In this document: positions 41,047 to 54,309 of the stretch, piece after piece
Layout of the letters: every line of letters starts with the position of its first letter
How positions within the stretch are numbered: position 1 is the first letter of the stretch
NCBI GenBank assembly: GCA_949358305.1
Contig: OX442321.1
Span: 9,511,605 to 9,575,604 of the forward strand
DNA from: Strigamia acuminata
Lineage: Eukaryota; Arthropoda; Chilopoda; Geophilomorpha; Linotaeniidae
DNA length: 64,000 nucleotides
Direction: 5' to 3'
Made by a program: the position numbers and the translations under genes
Notes under the pieces: model-generated
Database searches by the model: none
The model's input: the letters and a program-made list of their open reading frames with translations, nothing else
What the model was told of the DNA's origin: nothing

Positions 41047-43062
41047 TCAGGAGTCATCTTTGAGAATAATTTCAACCTGCGTTGGCAACCGAAACACATT
41101 TTCAATGACAGAACTGCCTTGACACCAGATGACTTTCACTCGTTTTATGGAATCAACATTCACGTCCTTGAACGTGTCGCTGGCTAAAGAAACAGAGTGC
41201 AGTAAGAGACATTCCAAATTGGGGCAATGCTTCATTGTTTTCCCGACGACTTCGCTCGACACAAAACAAAGCTCCAACTCGCGCAGGTTTTCGGCGATGG
41301 ATGTTTTCGGACTCAAACTCGCGATCGTGCAGCTACGGTACAGAGAAAGCTTCGTCAGACGATGAAAATCCGAGAACAAAACGTTCAAGTCGACATTCGC
41401 CACGTTAAACAACCAGATCTCGTTCAAATACGACTTGTCCGGGCAACAGCCGAAGATGAAATGAGGCGCAACCGAACACATCGCCTTGTATACGTCGTCG
41501 AAATTGAAAACTCCTTCGGTTTTATGAAACCAAAAAGGATTCGTATGACCTTCAAAGTCGTTCGTTTCCGCGTAGTAATTCGGAAGTAAAAGGTCCATTT
41601 CTTTGCAAATTCGTTTGTCGTCGCAGGCAAATTGCAAGCATTGATATCCCAAATCGCCCAGTTGTAATTTGTGCATTTTGCGGCTGTAATTGACGTTTTC
41701 GTTAAACGTTATCGGATCGCATCGATAGCGAAGGAAACCGGAAATATCGTGATACAACAACTGATGCAATTGCGGTAAGAGAAAGTATAAACTCGCTGCC
41801 ATCGCGGGAGAAACGGATGTGCCGCAGATGTCGAGAAAGATGAGATTGTCCTGGATGGTTTGCACTTTCCGTAAGGCGTTGAAAAAGTCGTCGTCAATGT
41901 GGTTGCAGCCATTCAAATTCAGCTCTTCCACTTGACGGCAATGGATTAGAATCTGATGCAGCTTCTCGTTGGCTATTAGCGCGTTTTGCGTGACTGTAAT
42001 CTGCTTTAAGTTCTTAAAACAGTCTATGAATTCAATATCGGTGATGTCATCAGAGTTCACGTACAATCCCAATACACTCTACAAAATTAAAGTGAAAAAT
42101 AATCAATTGAATAAATAGAAAATTTCATCAGTAAAATGCTCTGCAGATATTAATAAATGGGGTAAAATCATGTAAAACCATGATTTTGATCCACATCCAG
42201 TCATTGCAATACACAAAGAATTTGAGTAAAAGTGATGTCATAATACACAGATTTTGATAGAAATGTGAAAAACATCTGCAGTAACAACCAATGCTTTTCT
42301 GCAAAGCTTGCAAAAGGTTTATGTGTACAACTGACTGTACTGCTTATAAATTTACATAAAATATAATATATTAAAATTTAGAAATCTAACTTTTTAATTT
42401 ACTGTGTTCACACATCAGTAAATACAAGAAAATTTCAATTTGTATGCACTGCACGTGTGTCACACTTGCGTACACAGTAAATTTGTACATGGAGTTTACA
42501 CCTAGTCCTTATAACTTTGATTGATGAACGTGTCGCAAAGAGACACGTTTAAAGAGGATTTAAAATAGCTATTTTAAACCCTCCTGCACATTTATTTTTG
42601 CTAAGCCTATGAATGAAGTTTTTAGATTTTGAGTTCATTTTAGATTTTGACATTCTGAGCCTTACATCTTTCGCTTTAGGTGAAATCACTTGGCGTAAGT
42701 GTTGCAAATTTATTCCTGCCAGCCACTTTGTCCTAAGAGTGTTACATGAACATTCCAATGTGTACACGGCCTGTCCAAATGATAACGGTCCATTATCCAG
42801 CATATACGTAATAACACCAGACGACATGCCAGGATCTACTTGATGATAAAGATCGGAATAAAAATGCTAGTACAAATTAATTGGAAAAATACTAACCCAA
42901 ACTTAAATATTTGTCGTATTTTTGTCTGAGTTCACTAATATCAATTGTCTTATTTTCCATTGAAAAATTCCATGCATTAAATATGACTAATGACACTTCA
43001 GGAACGGCCAAATCGTACAAAGAATCTGCAGAATGCAAAATGTCATTCTCGTCATCGGCCAT
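41047..43062 (-). CDS. Leucine-rich-repeat protein, apparently intact member of a local family
   Basis: Three exons on the minus strand: 43062-42897, 42838-42666 and 42078-41047, joining in frame to about 456 codons. The N-terminal part (MADDENDILHSADSLYDLAV ... ISELRQKYDKYL) may be an F-box-like or recruiting segment. The last exon has irregular leucine-rich repeats such as LKQITVTQNALIANEKLHQI, VEELNLNGCNHIDDDFF, LIFLDICGTSV, LRELELCFV and LECLLLHSV. The layout recalls F-box/LRR or ZYG11-like substrate receptors of ubiquitin ligases, but I cannot prove a family. A longer upstream reading would need a TTG start, so the ATG at 43062 is used. The first two exons have a decayed duplicate at 47.43-47.69 kb. 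Confidence 0.65.
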
Positions 43063-43449
43063 CTTCACCGTGACTGCAGTATGTGTGTTTTTAATCAACT
43101 CATCAAAATTTGTTCTCGGTATGCAAGAATCAGTAGGTTTAAATCATCAAATGGCACCTCATTGCATTGCATTGTTGATATGTTTGTGATTATTGCTGTT
43201 TATTCTTTCAATTCTTAATTCATTTGTATTGTTACATTGATTTTATTTAACGCTGCAACCACTTTTATATACATTTTTTTATTTAACCTTTTAAAACATT
43301 CATGCATTTTGTTTTACAATACCATTTGAATACATTGAATTTTCTTTTTTAAATCAAATTTTCTTACAAATCTCATGAGCCTACATCGATATTTGTACGA
43401 CTACGATTCACAAAACGAATTTTTACTGTTTTAATTTAAAATTCTGCAC

Positions 43450-44860
43450 AAACTAATTTATAGAATTAGAAGAGCGACTTTCAAAATATGCTCAATCCAA
43501 GATAACCAACAACTCGCAGCAATCAAATATTTCAGTTTAATTTTTGTCATCAACTTAGCTAACTCGCTGGCAATTTTGTTGTTCAAACCGTCGCACCGTG
43601 ACAATCGAAGTTCTTCGAGATTGAGAGGCATGCCATATTGGGCATGTTTCCCTGCGCGACTGCGTGGATGGCTGGATTTCTTCAGGTTATTTAGTTCGAA
43701 TAACCGGACGAAATGCAGCCATCCCATGCAGTGACACAGGAAAACTTGTCCAATAGAACATGCCTCCCAATTTGGAGAAACTTCGACTGTCTCGGCGGGA
43801 CAGTTTCCATTAAATTATTATGAAAACACAAATTGCCCAAACAAAGTCCATCAAACAGCTGGTCTTCTTCTTTTGTATGTTCACGCCGGAGTGCGAAAAC
43901 ACGCCAACGTTCAAAGTGTTCAATTCAATAAATTTCGCAAAAGTGCGGAGCATTTGGGGTTGAAGTTATTCAAAGTGATTTCGATTTTGAAAACTTTAGG
44001 CCACGTGATCACGCTTGTATCTAGCTCGTCCTCAATGGCGTCGATATCAAAGTACAGCAACCGAATTATTTGATGTTGTATTTCAGTCGTCGCAAATCGA
44101 TTGGAGAAACCGCATTGAGCCACGTCTTCGATCAATTTCATAGTCTTTAATATCAAACAGTAGCAATCGTCCAAGATGTCCACATTGCCTAACTTCAGCA
44201 CTCACAATGTGGAGTCTTCTCCGCACAGTTGACTCGCACCGTGGTCGTTAATATTTACTCAACAAGCGGAAGGTTGACGATGATTTTCGTGGAGTCGTCT
44301 TCAATAATACACCCGGCGTGAGATGGCACACTGGCTGAGAATGGAGTCCGTTCGAGCAGTTGTACAACTCAGATTCTATGCGATATAATCAGAACAATTA
44401 GAACAAATGTTTTTAGGAACGTCTCATGTTCTTTTGGATTTTTTTAGCCAAACATAAAATCTCATTTTTCCGTCAAATTCACACGTCACTGACTCCCCAT
44501 TAATGCCCATGTAAATTTACGAAAATTGAGCCAGGACATCAAAAATAGAATATCCAAAGTTCTCTTTATTTACACGCACTTTTAACTTGTGGCCATCACT
44601 GCTTCAAAACCCCATCTGTAGCGGCTCAGTATTTCGTCACGAACATTATAGACTAAATCAAACCGTACAACATGTATAGTACTAATTATGAAATAAATTC
44701 ACACATCCGTGCTTCACTTACGTAGTTTTTTGAAGTAATTGTACTTTGCTTATCGTCCTCTGATTTTTCCACATTAAACCAATCAACCACCATTTCACAA
44801 CCAGCAAATATCTAAAGGTTTTTTAGATATTTGGTTGTAAAATGTTGGTTTGGTTTGCCT
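43450..44860 (-). pseudogene. LRR-family copy, decayed (copy B)
   Basis: Fragments of the same type as copy C are readable: LKLGNVDILDDCYCLILK then TMKLIEDVAQCGFSNRF, VFKIEITLNNFNPKCSAL, and NLEELRLSRCDGLNNKIASE. Stops and frameshifts interrupt them, including a TGA just before VLKLG and stops throughout the 5' exon (44.7-44.86 kb), which aligns with the first exon of copy C. Confidence 0.7.
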
Positions 44861-45453
44861 TGGATTCATTTTGAGTGTACATTTCTGTTTATATTATAAT
44901 CGATTTTTATAAATTACAATTTTGATAACATTCAGCTAACTCCGAAATTCTACAGCCCGAATTCGATTCCCGAATGGAATGCTAAATTTTCAACAATAGC
45001 CACCCCAACAACACGTAATCAAACCACGAGATGTTAAAAAACAATAAACGTAGTCAACCGTATCCAACTCAAGATATTTTGTTTTGCTATACAACTTCTA
45101 GTGAAATCTATCGAGATCGCTGTGCAACACCGCCACATCTCTCACCTTCCTCCTCCTCTTTAGTCACCCCTGCAGTTGACGTCTAGGTAAAAATGCTTCC
45201 CTAAAATCTGAGATGTGAGATAAATTAAAACTTAATAGAAGCTTTTTCAATAAAAACAACTTTTCAAATGTACCCCCAATGCATTTTATTTCGAAAATTT
45301 CACGCGATAAACACAAGACCGATGGAAGCATTGCATCGATTCAGGAATACACAACGCAACGATTACAGGTTTAGGTCAACGTTAATTTTATTGATGCCGA
45401 CACAATTTGAGAGAAAACAATTGGGAATAACTTTTCAATACTTCAGACCGCAC

Positions 45454-47072
45454 CTATCCCACCGGATGACGAACACGAATATTCAGCTGCAGGATCACAC
45501 TGTGTTTTTCAGCCGGATGGGCGTCAAACGTCATTTTTTGATCGCCCTTATTTCCACATATCAAAAAATCGATTTTCAACAGATCTTCCATTCCAGACAG
45601 TTCTAATAAATTGGAACGATCAGTTGTCAAATGCTTCAGTTCCTTCTTTGCCATCCTCTTGGTCAACTCGCTGGCGTCTTTGCTGCTAAATCCGTCGCAC
45701 ATATCCAATATGGTGAAAATATAACCGGAAGACATCCACAAATGTTTGTTGTCGCACAAAGACAATTCTACCAAATGTTGAAAATACAAATTGTCCAAAC
45801 ATAGTTGACCAAACTGTTGATTTTTGTTTCCTACATAGTTGTTCGACAGCAAAACCAACCTAACGTTCAAGGTGCTCAACTCCTTAAATTTCGTCAGTGT
45901 GTGTAGCATTTTGAGGGTGTAAAGATTCGAAATGATTTTGATGTTTGAAACTTTAGGAAACATGTTCACGGCAATCTCCGTATCGTCGTCAGGAGTGTTG
46001 GCACAGATGGCAAATCTCAAATCTCCTGATATTGCAGTGCTGTCGCAAGTTGACTGGCGAAATCGCGTTGAACCACGGGAAATAGGAACAACCCATGTTT
46101 TCGATCAATTTCATCGTCCGCAATACCAAACAGAAGTAGTCCAGTGGGACCTCTGTATTGCCCAGTTTGAACACTCGCAATGTGTTCTCCACACATATAT
46201 CTCACGCCTTCTTCCGTGATGCTATTCCCGGGATCAAGTCAAACAAGTGGCAGATTGGCGATGTATATCATCGCGTCGGCTTCAATAACACACTCCGTAA
46301 GGTCTATAGATTCTGTAAATTCGGCATAAGGTGGCACATTTGTTCGGACAAACTGGCTGCGATCAAACTGGGTTCGGGTAGTCGTAATTCTATCACATTC
46401 TACGCGATACAAATTAGAACAATTAAAACATATCTTTTTACCAATGTCACACACACAGCAATGGCATCCATATTCATTTCTTTTTCTATTTTCGTGAGTT
46501 GTGCAATGTTTTAATTAACTAAGCATCAAATTTCATTTTTTTCCCACCAAATTTAATGAGTATATTCCTAAAAAAATCACAAACTCCCCGTTAACGACCA
46601 TGCAAATTTCCGAAAATTTATCCAGGACATCGGAGATAGAATATCCAAAATGCAAGTGCTGTGTGGGCTTCTCTTTATTTAAACAAACTTGTAACTTGTG
46701 GCCGCTAACTGTAAATAAAAACTCCAAATCAAGACCTTCGTGATAAAACTCCATTTTAAGTTGTTTCAGCTCTTCGTATAAAAATGGAGCAAAGTATCGC
46801 CACATTGGCACGCGAGTACTGTCATCCCGCCAAAAACCTGACCAGTTTAAGCGGGTCAGAATTTCATCACGAACATTGCAGGCTAAATAAGACCGTGTAT
46901 ATTAAGACTTATGAAATAAAATTCACACATTCGTCCGTAACTTACGTAATTTTTCAAAGTACGTGATTAATTCTACTGTATTTTTCATTCGATCGTCGTA
47001 GCTTTCTTCTACTGGCCATTGAAAAATACAGTCGTAAACGATTTCTAAAGCCAAGTCCTTTAGTTTCTTCAT
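45454..47072 (-). pseudogene. LRR-family copy, best preserved of the decayed ones (copy C)
   Basis: A start MKKLKDLALEIVYDCIFQW (47072) is followed by an in-frame splice into LPCNVRDEILTRLNWSGFW, reminiscent of the short N-terminal helix of F-box/LRR proteins. Long open stretches continue (WRYFAPFLYEELKQLKMEF; VFKLGNTEVPLDYFCLVLR; LNVRLVLLSNNYVGNKNQQF; LVELSLCDNKHLW), ending IRVRHPVG at 45454. A frameshift separates YMCGE from NTLRVFKLG, comparing with copy B, and the frame before it is closed by a stop. I therefore call it a pseudogene, but an extra small exon could rescue it. Confidence 0.6.
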
Positions 47073-47429
47073 ATTCAAATTTGGCTTAACAAATTTTAAA
47101 CATTTAGTAGTGGAATTTAGGTTTGATTTTGGTTTGATTTCATTTTGTGTTTGCCTGAAACTTAATCGCTTCAAAAAAAATTTTGTTTCTGTTAGTATAA
47201 ACATTTACAGCCAAATTGTCATAATGGAATGCTCAATTTTCAATAATAGTTGCGGCAGTGCATTCGAATGATATCATACCTCACTTACTAATCAACAGAC
47301 CATTTTTGATACAATGTAAATAAAATCCGAATGTTATCAATTATTTAGAACTTGGAAATTATGTTTGTGATTGACATGTGGATAATTAAACGTAACAAAC
47401 AATGCATATTGAAAATGCAGTTTTTTTGG

Positions 47430-47690
47430 AATTTGGAATTCACTATGGCCTTACATCTTTTTTTTTTGGATGAAACCACTTATATAGCCGTAAGTGCTGC
47501 AGATTACCCTTTTAAATAAAACCGGTTCATGACAAAATACTAACCCAAATGTAAAGATTGTTCTTATTTTTATCTAAGGTCACTAAGATCAATTGTCTTA
47601 TTTTCCTTTGAAAAATTCCATGCATACGAGCGATAATGCTGCAGGAGCGGCCAAGTCACTTCATCATTTCATCAGCTATGTTGTTTTTAA
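47430..47690 (-). pseudogene. Partial duplicate of the first two exons of the intact LRR gene
   Basis: Plus-strand sequence such as actaacccaaatgtaaag, atcaattgtcttattttcc, gaaaaattccatgcat and ccttacatctttt matches 42660-43060 closely, but with deletions that destroy the frame. Its offset of about 4.65-4.8 kb equals that between copies B and D, so both belong to one tandem duplication. Confidence 0.75.
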
Positions 47691-47999
47691 TTCAACTCCA
47701 CTTAATTTTTCTTTTGTAAGCAAGAATCAGCAGGTTTAAATCATTGTGCGGCACCTCATTGCAATGTTGATATTTTATAAATTCGAAATTGATTTCATTG
47801 GCGTTGATGGATGTGACTTTCCTCGGACATCCGGTTTTGTGCTTCTAACATCGGATATGGCATTGAATAAACAGATGAAACAAATTTGTAATTTTAAATA
47901 AAAAATTTATTCCAATCGGATTTCAATTATTCAAATAAATTTAAATCTGCGCAGACATCATAGATATCAATGTATAAATTTTAACCTTAACCTTAAATG

Positions 48000-49400
48000 A
48001 ATTGGCAAGCTTAATTTGATTTAGGGATTCTGTTCCCATAACTTCCCAAAACTTCTATAAACACAGAGTCTTTGAATTGAATTGTCCATAGACCATGAAG
48101 TCATCTAAAACACTAGCAAAAGTGCATAGAATGATCTGCAGATTAACACCATGTTTCTCAGCCGTTTGCTGCATCGGATGAACATCAAAATGTTGCTTTT
48201 TGTTCTCAGAAATAACCAAATCCATGTTTTAGGTTTCTTATTCGCCATCATCTTGACCAATTCGCTGGCAATTTTATTGCTAAAACTGTTGTATCGTGAC
48301 AGTCAAAGTATCTCGATTTTGTGAAACATGTCATATTGGACATGTTTCCCTGTACGACTGCCTGGATGGCTGGATTTCTTCAGGTTATTAGTTCGAATAA
48401 ACAGAAGAAATGCAGCTATCCATGAAGTCCCGTAGGGGAACTTGTCCAACAGGACATGCTTCCCAATTTCGAGAAACTTCGACTGTTACGATACAACATG
48501 TTTCTATTAAATTGTGAAAACACAAATTGCCCAAACAACTGCTCTTCTTCCTCACTACTATGCAAGAATAACGCCATCGTTCAAAGTACGCAGCATTTTG
48601 GAGGTGAAAATATTCAAAGTAATTTTTCATTTTAAAAACTTTACAGCACGCCATCACGCATATATCCAGCTCGTCCTTAATGGCATGGATACCGAAATAG
48701 AAGCCTTATTTCCTGATATTATATTGCTGCCGTCACAAGTCGATTGGCTAAAGTGGATTGAACCACATGCAGTACAGACAATCTACGTCTTCAATCAATT
48801 TCATTCTCTAATCTAACTTGTAAGTTCTCGCAGCGTGTTCCAAGCTGTGGAGTCGTCTCCGCACCGTGGTTGTTGATATTTACTTCCGGATCAAACTCGA
48901 CAAGCGACAGGTTGGCGATGCATATCATGGGGTCGGCTTCAACAATATCTAGTTTCTGCAGATTCGGCATTGGGTGGCACATTTGTTTGGACAAACGGGT
49001 TGTGAGTGGAGTTCGTTTGAGCAGTTGTAACTGACAGATGCTGTGCGATACAATTAGAACAATTAAACAATGTTTTTTAAGAATGTCACCACAGCAATGA
49101 CATGTTGTACTGTACATGCATGTCTTTGGATTTTCCGGAGTTGTGCAATTCCTTCATTAGCCAAACAATAAAACTTTTTTTCCATCAAAATTCCCCAAAA
49201 AAAATTCCTCTACACGTTGCGGGTCAGTATTTCGTCACTGACATTCTAAGCTAAATCGGCCCGTACAATGAGTATATTAATACAAGTACATGTGATATAA
49301 ATTCGCATGTTCGGTCGTTACTTACCGTACGCAGCTTTCTAAGCGAATGATTGATTGTACTGTGGTTTTCATTTGATCGTTGTTAATTTTTTCCCAAATT
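48000..49400 (-). pseudogene. LRR-family copy, strongly decayed (copy D)
   Basis: Stretches parallel to copy B are recognisable in the DNA (e.g. catgtcatattggacatgtttccctg near 48330 matching catgccatattgggcatgtttccctg near 43630, and the ggctggatttcttcaggtta motif in both). Reading frames are broken by many indels and stops. The 5' exon remnant near 49370 aligns with that of copies B and C. Confidence 0.7.
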
Positions 49401-49623
49401 TCGGTTTACTGAATATTATCAATTTCAATTGAAATTGATAATATTCAGTACACTCCTAAATTTTACAGCCTAATTATTAAATGGAATGCTAAATTTTCAA
49501 CAATAGTTACCCCAGCTACAAGTAAACCTCGAGACGGCCCATAGCCGCCACCTAAAACAAATGTGGTAAACCAATAAAATAAAATCAAAATCAAAATCAA
49601 ATCGATTTATTCGTTCGGAAATG

Positions 49624-49812
49624 CTATTTCCACCGATTTTTCACAAAATAATTACAGAAATCGGTGTAAATAGCCCATGCATCTATTTCCACCGATTTCT
49701 GTGATCATTTTGAGAGAAATCGTTGTAAATAGCCCATGCGTCTATTTCCACCGATTTCTGTGATCATTTTGAGAGAAATCGGTGGAAACAGCCCATACGC
49801 CTATTTCCACCG
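49624..49812. repeat. 59-bp tandem repeats, each an imperfect hairpin
   Basis: Units start with ctatttccaccg at 49624, 49683, 49742 and 49801, an exact 59-base spacing. In each of the first three, ctatttccaccgatttct is followed after about 14 bases by its near-perfect complement (agaaatcggtggaaacag in unit 3), so every unit can fold into a stem of about 17-18 pairs. The fourth unit breaks off after ctatttccaccga. The array lies about 300 bases upstream of the PELP1 start codon. The sequence 49813-50117 between them contains no supported gene. Confidence 0.85.
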
Positions 49813-50117
49813 ACACCAAAATCGGGTCGGAACTCTACCGGAAGTACGACCAGAACTTGTGGCTCTATCGTGCACCAGAAGGTGACCAGAAGCAAGAACG
49901 GAGCAAGAATCAGGTTGGTAGGTTGCCAGTTTCATCCACCAGATGGAAAAGTGGAGCTGTTTATCAGTCGACAAGCGTGGTCTGGAATTTGTTTATCGAC
50001 CGGTTTTGTCGTTCATTCATTTTGGTCCGTCTCGTTTGCCTTGTATCGACTTCCGCCACGTGTTGTTGGAGCCTAGTAACACCGATTTTTAATTTTATTC
50101 GTGTTACTAGATAAGTT

Positions 50118-53100
50118 ATGGACATCACGCCTTTATTACCGTCATTTACTGCGGCAAATCTTCCACCTGCATGCACACGATTGTGGATAGAAATGATGAA
50201 AACGCATGGAAATTTATCCAAAGATGTATGGCGGTGATATCTGAGTTCTAAATTTGTATTTATCGATTTAATATGAGTATAAATTCGTTTTAGGACATTA
50301 AAATTGTTACTAAATACCTCGAAGAGACGTTGAGAAAATGTAAATCCGAGTAAGTGCTGCGATTGCGAGAGTAATGAATTTATGATTTTATTTATTAATT
50401 TTTGTTTTTTCTTCAAATTCCAGCGATACCGGACCTTTGATGCTTTTAAATTGTTTGGTTGATTCATGTTCGGCTTCTGTATTGGTTGAAAATTGCACGA
50501 GTTGGATGGATAAACTGTCAAAGATTATTCAAGTGAATTATTGAATATGATTGTATGAATAAAAGGTTTTAATTTGGAAAATTATTTGTATTTTTATAGG
50601 TAAACTGTGAAGAAATGATTACATCTCTGGCTTGCGAAGCTGTTATCAATATTATTCTGTATGTGGTACAGAATTCGGATTTAAACCGGCAATTCTGCGG
50701 TCAAGTTTTGACTAATTTAGTCACAATTTTGTTCAACAACGATCATGTAATAGAGAAATGTTTTTCTTTTTCTTTTGAATGCGCTAATATCGTTTGTCGA
50801 TTTATTTTAGGTTGATGTACACAAACTTCGCTGTTTAAGAGCTGTTATGAGGACATTTCCTGGACCCTGTCGTCAATTTCAGGTTGGTTTGTGACGGATT
50901 AAGTGAAGGGGATTGTTTTTAATGCCGCGGTTTTATTTGTTTGTAGAAGGACATTGAAAAATTTGTAACGACAATTTTCTTACAAACACCAGACGAACAG
51001 CTGCAGGTTAAAAAATCGACTGTTTAATGAATTTGTTTTTATATGTGGAAATGTTTTATTTCTTTTATTAGCGAGAAGCTGCCCAATGTTTTATAACTTT
51101 ACCAATTATTACTTCCGAATCCGAGTACGGTTGGAACGAATGTTTTAAAACATTACTGGCAACGATCCACAACGTTTTAATGGATTTATTCGAGGCGGTC
51201 GAACGAGGAGGTTTGTTTAGAATTTTTTAAAAATAAAATTTTATTTTTATTTATTTATAACAATTATAACAAATTTACAGATTCAATTTGGAAACCGGAG
51301 AACACGGAAGGTTTGAGTTTTCCGGCAATTTCAAATTCTCAACCGATAAAACAGTTTCAATCGCTTCAACATCGTTTGAATTTACTTTGCTACTGCATAA
51401 GCGAGATGTTAACGTAAATTTAAATAATTTTCAATTTAACTGTTCGGTAAATTGATCAGAATTTTATTTTCTAGTATCAGTTATTCGAACGTCAAGCAAA
51501 TTCCAGTCAAAGATATTATTGGTTTTGTCACCAGGGTATTAATTGTGACCCCGTTTTCGGTACGCATTAAAATTGTTATTAAATACGGAGTAATAATTAA
51601 TTTTCATAACTTTTATTATTATATTTTAGATTAAATGTGTAACTTCGGACGGTTTGATGCTAGCTGGTGTTTTACCTCTGCTCCATGTATACGTATTCAA
51701 AGTTCTTGATACGTTGATCGCTGGGTGCAGAAAATTACTAGTACCAGAGAGTTCCACGATCTGTAAACTTATAATTAAAGAATTGAAATGGACGAGTAGA
51801 CCGCAAACTGAGACAACTAGCAACAAATCATTTAGGTATTATTTTGATACGGTGATGTTTTGAGAGTGTTTTATTTATAATTTTATTTCATTTAGTGATT
51901 TACGTTGCCAAATTTATTCCACGTTAAAACTTTGGGCAGAAATAATGACTACAACGAGTGGGTTAAAAGAGTTTTCGAACGAATTGTACACGCATTTTAT
52001 AAACGATATGAGAAATCCAGATAAAAAAATCCAGGTTTTTATTTTATTATTATTCTTTTTCGTTCCGGTTACGAAATTTAATTTGTTTCAGCTTGAGAAT
52101 ACGACGGACGAAAAAAATCGCAGGAAAAGAAAGCGCGGATCTGGTTTTTCTGGAGTAGGATCGGTCGGTCCAATCAAAGAAAATCCTTTAGTTAATAACA
52201 GTATTTGCATGAACTGTTTAAAAGGTAATATTAATAACGAATTGCCAAAGTCATGATTTTTAATTTTGTTGATATTAGCCCTTAAAGCGGTCCATTTTGC
52301 AATCGGTTCGACCATTCCTCCAGCTGTTTACTTGGTATTATTAATTTGTAAAATATTTTGACACGACTTAACAATTTTCTATGCGCTTAGGAAATATGCA
52401 CGTTCACAATTCATCTCGTGTGCGACGTTCAAAAGACCACTTCAAATCGCCCTACGCCGTATGACGATCCAAAATGTCGGCAGGCTTTGTACGACGTGAT
52501 TCTCGCATTTGTTCTTGCATCTCCGCAACAAACTGGCTCGTGCATACAACTTTGTATGAAAATATTTTCACGCGGTAGGCAGGATTCTTACCATAAGGTG
52601 CGATTGAAATTACTAATTTATAGAAAAGATATTTATTTTTTTATTTTTTTATTTTTAACGTTATAAAGATATCCAGCTTTTGCGTCGAAGCTCAAGCAAT
52701 TTGTCAACAGTTGATTCATCCTCGGCTTCCATCCCTTCAATTTGACATGGAGATAAGTCACAAACCAGTTGAAAGAAATTTTGAACGTGTCAAAATTAAC
52801 GAAGAGCAGCAAAATGGAACTGACGAGGAAGAAAATGCGGAGTCGAGTGAAGAAATCGAGGAAAATGGACTCGAGATAAAAGGAAATAAAGAAACAACTG
52901 AAGAGGTGAAGCAAAATGGACTCGAAATGTCGGGAAATTCGGAGAGCACTCGAGAATTGGAGCAAAATGGATTCGAAATAGACGAAATTAATGCGCATGA
53001 AAATAAGAGAAGCAAGATAATGTCGGATGCGAGCGAAGATTCCGCGCAGATTATTGCCAATGACGATATTCAAGTCGTGGCTATTTTACAAACAGAAGAT

Positions 53101-53391
53101 AGTCGTAGAGATGAAACTGATGAAAATTCCGTTGCCGATTCAGACATTGAAATCGTGTCATCGTTGAATTCCTCTCCTAGAAAGAAACTCGAAAATTCGC
53201 CAAAACTTACTTCGAAAGCTCAAGCCATCAACGTTAACAAGTCACCGTCAGTTTCTTCCGAAAACGACGAAGTAAGTAACAAATGACACAAAAATAAACC
53301 AGTATTTAAACGTTTATTATTTTTTTAACAGGCTAATTTAACAGTGGAAGAAATGTTACAAGATTTCGTTAGCGAAGATCTGACAGAGTGA
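50118..53391 (+). CDS. PELP1: PELP1/Rix1-type pre-ribosome and chromatin scaffold protein
   Basis: About 14 exons from MDITPLLPSFTAANLPPAC to LQDFVSEDLTE. The N-terminal two thirds are an all-helical RIX1/PELP1 repeat region, with landmarks CCSEM-like LLCYCISEML, CLRAVMRTFPGPCRQF, EREAAQCFITLP-like (QREAAQCF), and IHPRLPSLQFDME, a conserved PELP1 motif. The C-terminal exon (from 52.68 kb) is a long Glu/Asn/Ser-rich acidic tail with imperfect repeats of the type EVKQNGLEMSGN and ELEQNGFEIDE. In animals PELP1 forms the rixosome with WDR18, TEX10, LAS1L and SENP3 for 60S ribosome maturation and heterochromatin RNA degradation. All splice phases are consistent. Confidence 0.85.
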
Positions 53392-53431
53392 CAATGTCGT
53401 ACATCATTACTTAATAGTTAATAAAAAATTG

Positions 53432-53838
53432 TTAAACATGTATAGGATCGTGTGGAATGTGTTTTTTCTTGAGGACGTGAATTTTACGATTTGATAATGT
53501 GATCAAGTATACGTGGTCCACATAATGCACTAATTCAAAAAGAAAGAAATATGAAAAATACAATAATCAAAACATAAACAAAAACACACGTGAAATCCTT
53601 TTAAATGAATCATTGGGTTCGTGCGGTGTGATATCTTTTTTATTCGCTGCGTGCACGAGATTGTAAATAACACTAGCAGACTTTTCATCGTTTTCTAATT
53701 CCCCTCCAGACTGAAAAGAATCAAATAAAAGTAGCTGAGTTAATTAGTTGCATAAGAAAACGCCTTTTATCTTACGTTAATGACAGCTCCTTCGTCATTC
53801 AGTATGATGTAGCCCAGGTAGCCAGGTGTTCTTTCCAT
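53432..53838 (-). CDS. LAMTOR4: Ragulator complex protein LAMTOR4
   Basis: Three exons (53838-53776, 53710-53590, 53529-53432) join to 93 codons plus stop, matching the family length of about 99. MERTPGYLGYIILNDEGAVI, SGGELENDEKSASVIYNLV and DSFKRISLHYVDHVYLITL with a basic tail align with human LAMTOR4 block by block. The protein has a roadblock-like fold and is part of the Ragulator that anchors Rag GTPases and mTORC1 to lysosomes. It is tail-to-tail with PELP1, with only 40 bases between the stop codons, so the 3' UTRs must overlap. Confidence 0.93.
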
Positions 53839-54309
53839 CTTTTAGTCACCTCACTGGCAATGAATGTGCCAAAACTAAAACAATGTTTAATTTGATTAAA
53901 TGTGGCAATACTTTGTTTTATTATAGTAAGGACATCACGTGCGAGTTGAGAGAAAAGGTGGCCCCATCATGGTCACATGCTTGTTTTAATGCAACGTCAC
54001 CAAATGCTTTCTGCGCCATCTTTCGTTGAATTGGTGAATTAGTAAGTCAATGGCCGACTGAGACTGAAGTTATTATGGTTTTCTATTTACAGATCATGTT
54101 TGTTATAGCAATTGTAATTGTAAAAATAGAATAAAGATCCGGTGTAAGATTGTTTATATCACTAATAATATCACACAGCATGTTGCCCAAAAGAATAATT
54201 AATTAATTAAACTTGGTAATATACAGTATTATAAAGTAAATGCAAAATGTTTAATGTACAATTTGATGATTTTATTCATGATTTTTTTTAAAATTATCTC
54301 ATCGATTGT

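Noticed and set aside
47975-48000. Short ttaacc repeats (aaccttaaccttaa)
   Set aside because: Only two to three units and not the TTAGG or TTAGGG telomere repeat.
49782-50114. 110-codon frame starting inside the hairpin array
   Set aside because: Starts in repeat DNA, ends just before the PELP1 ATG, and resembles no family I know; more likely leader or flank sequence.
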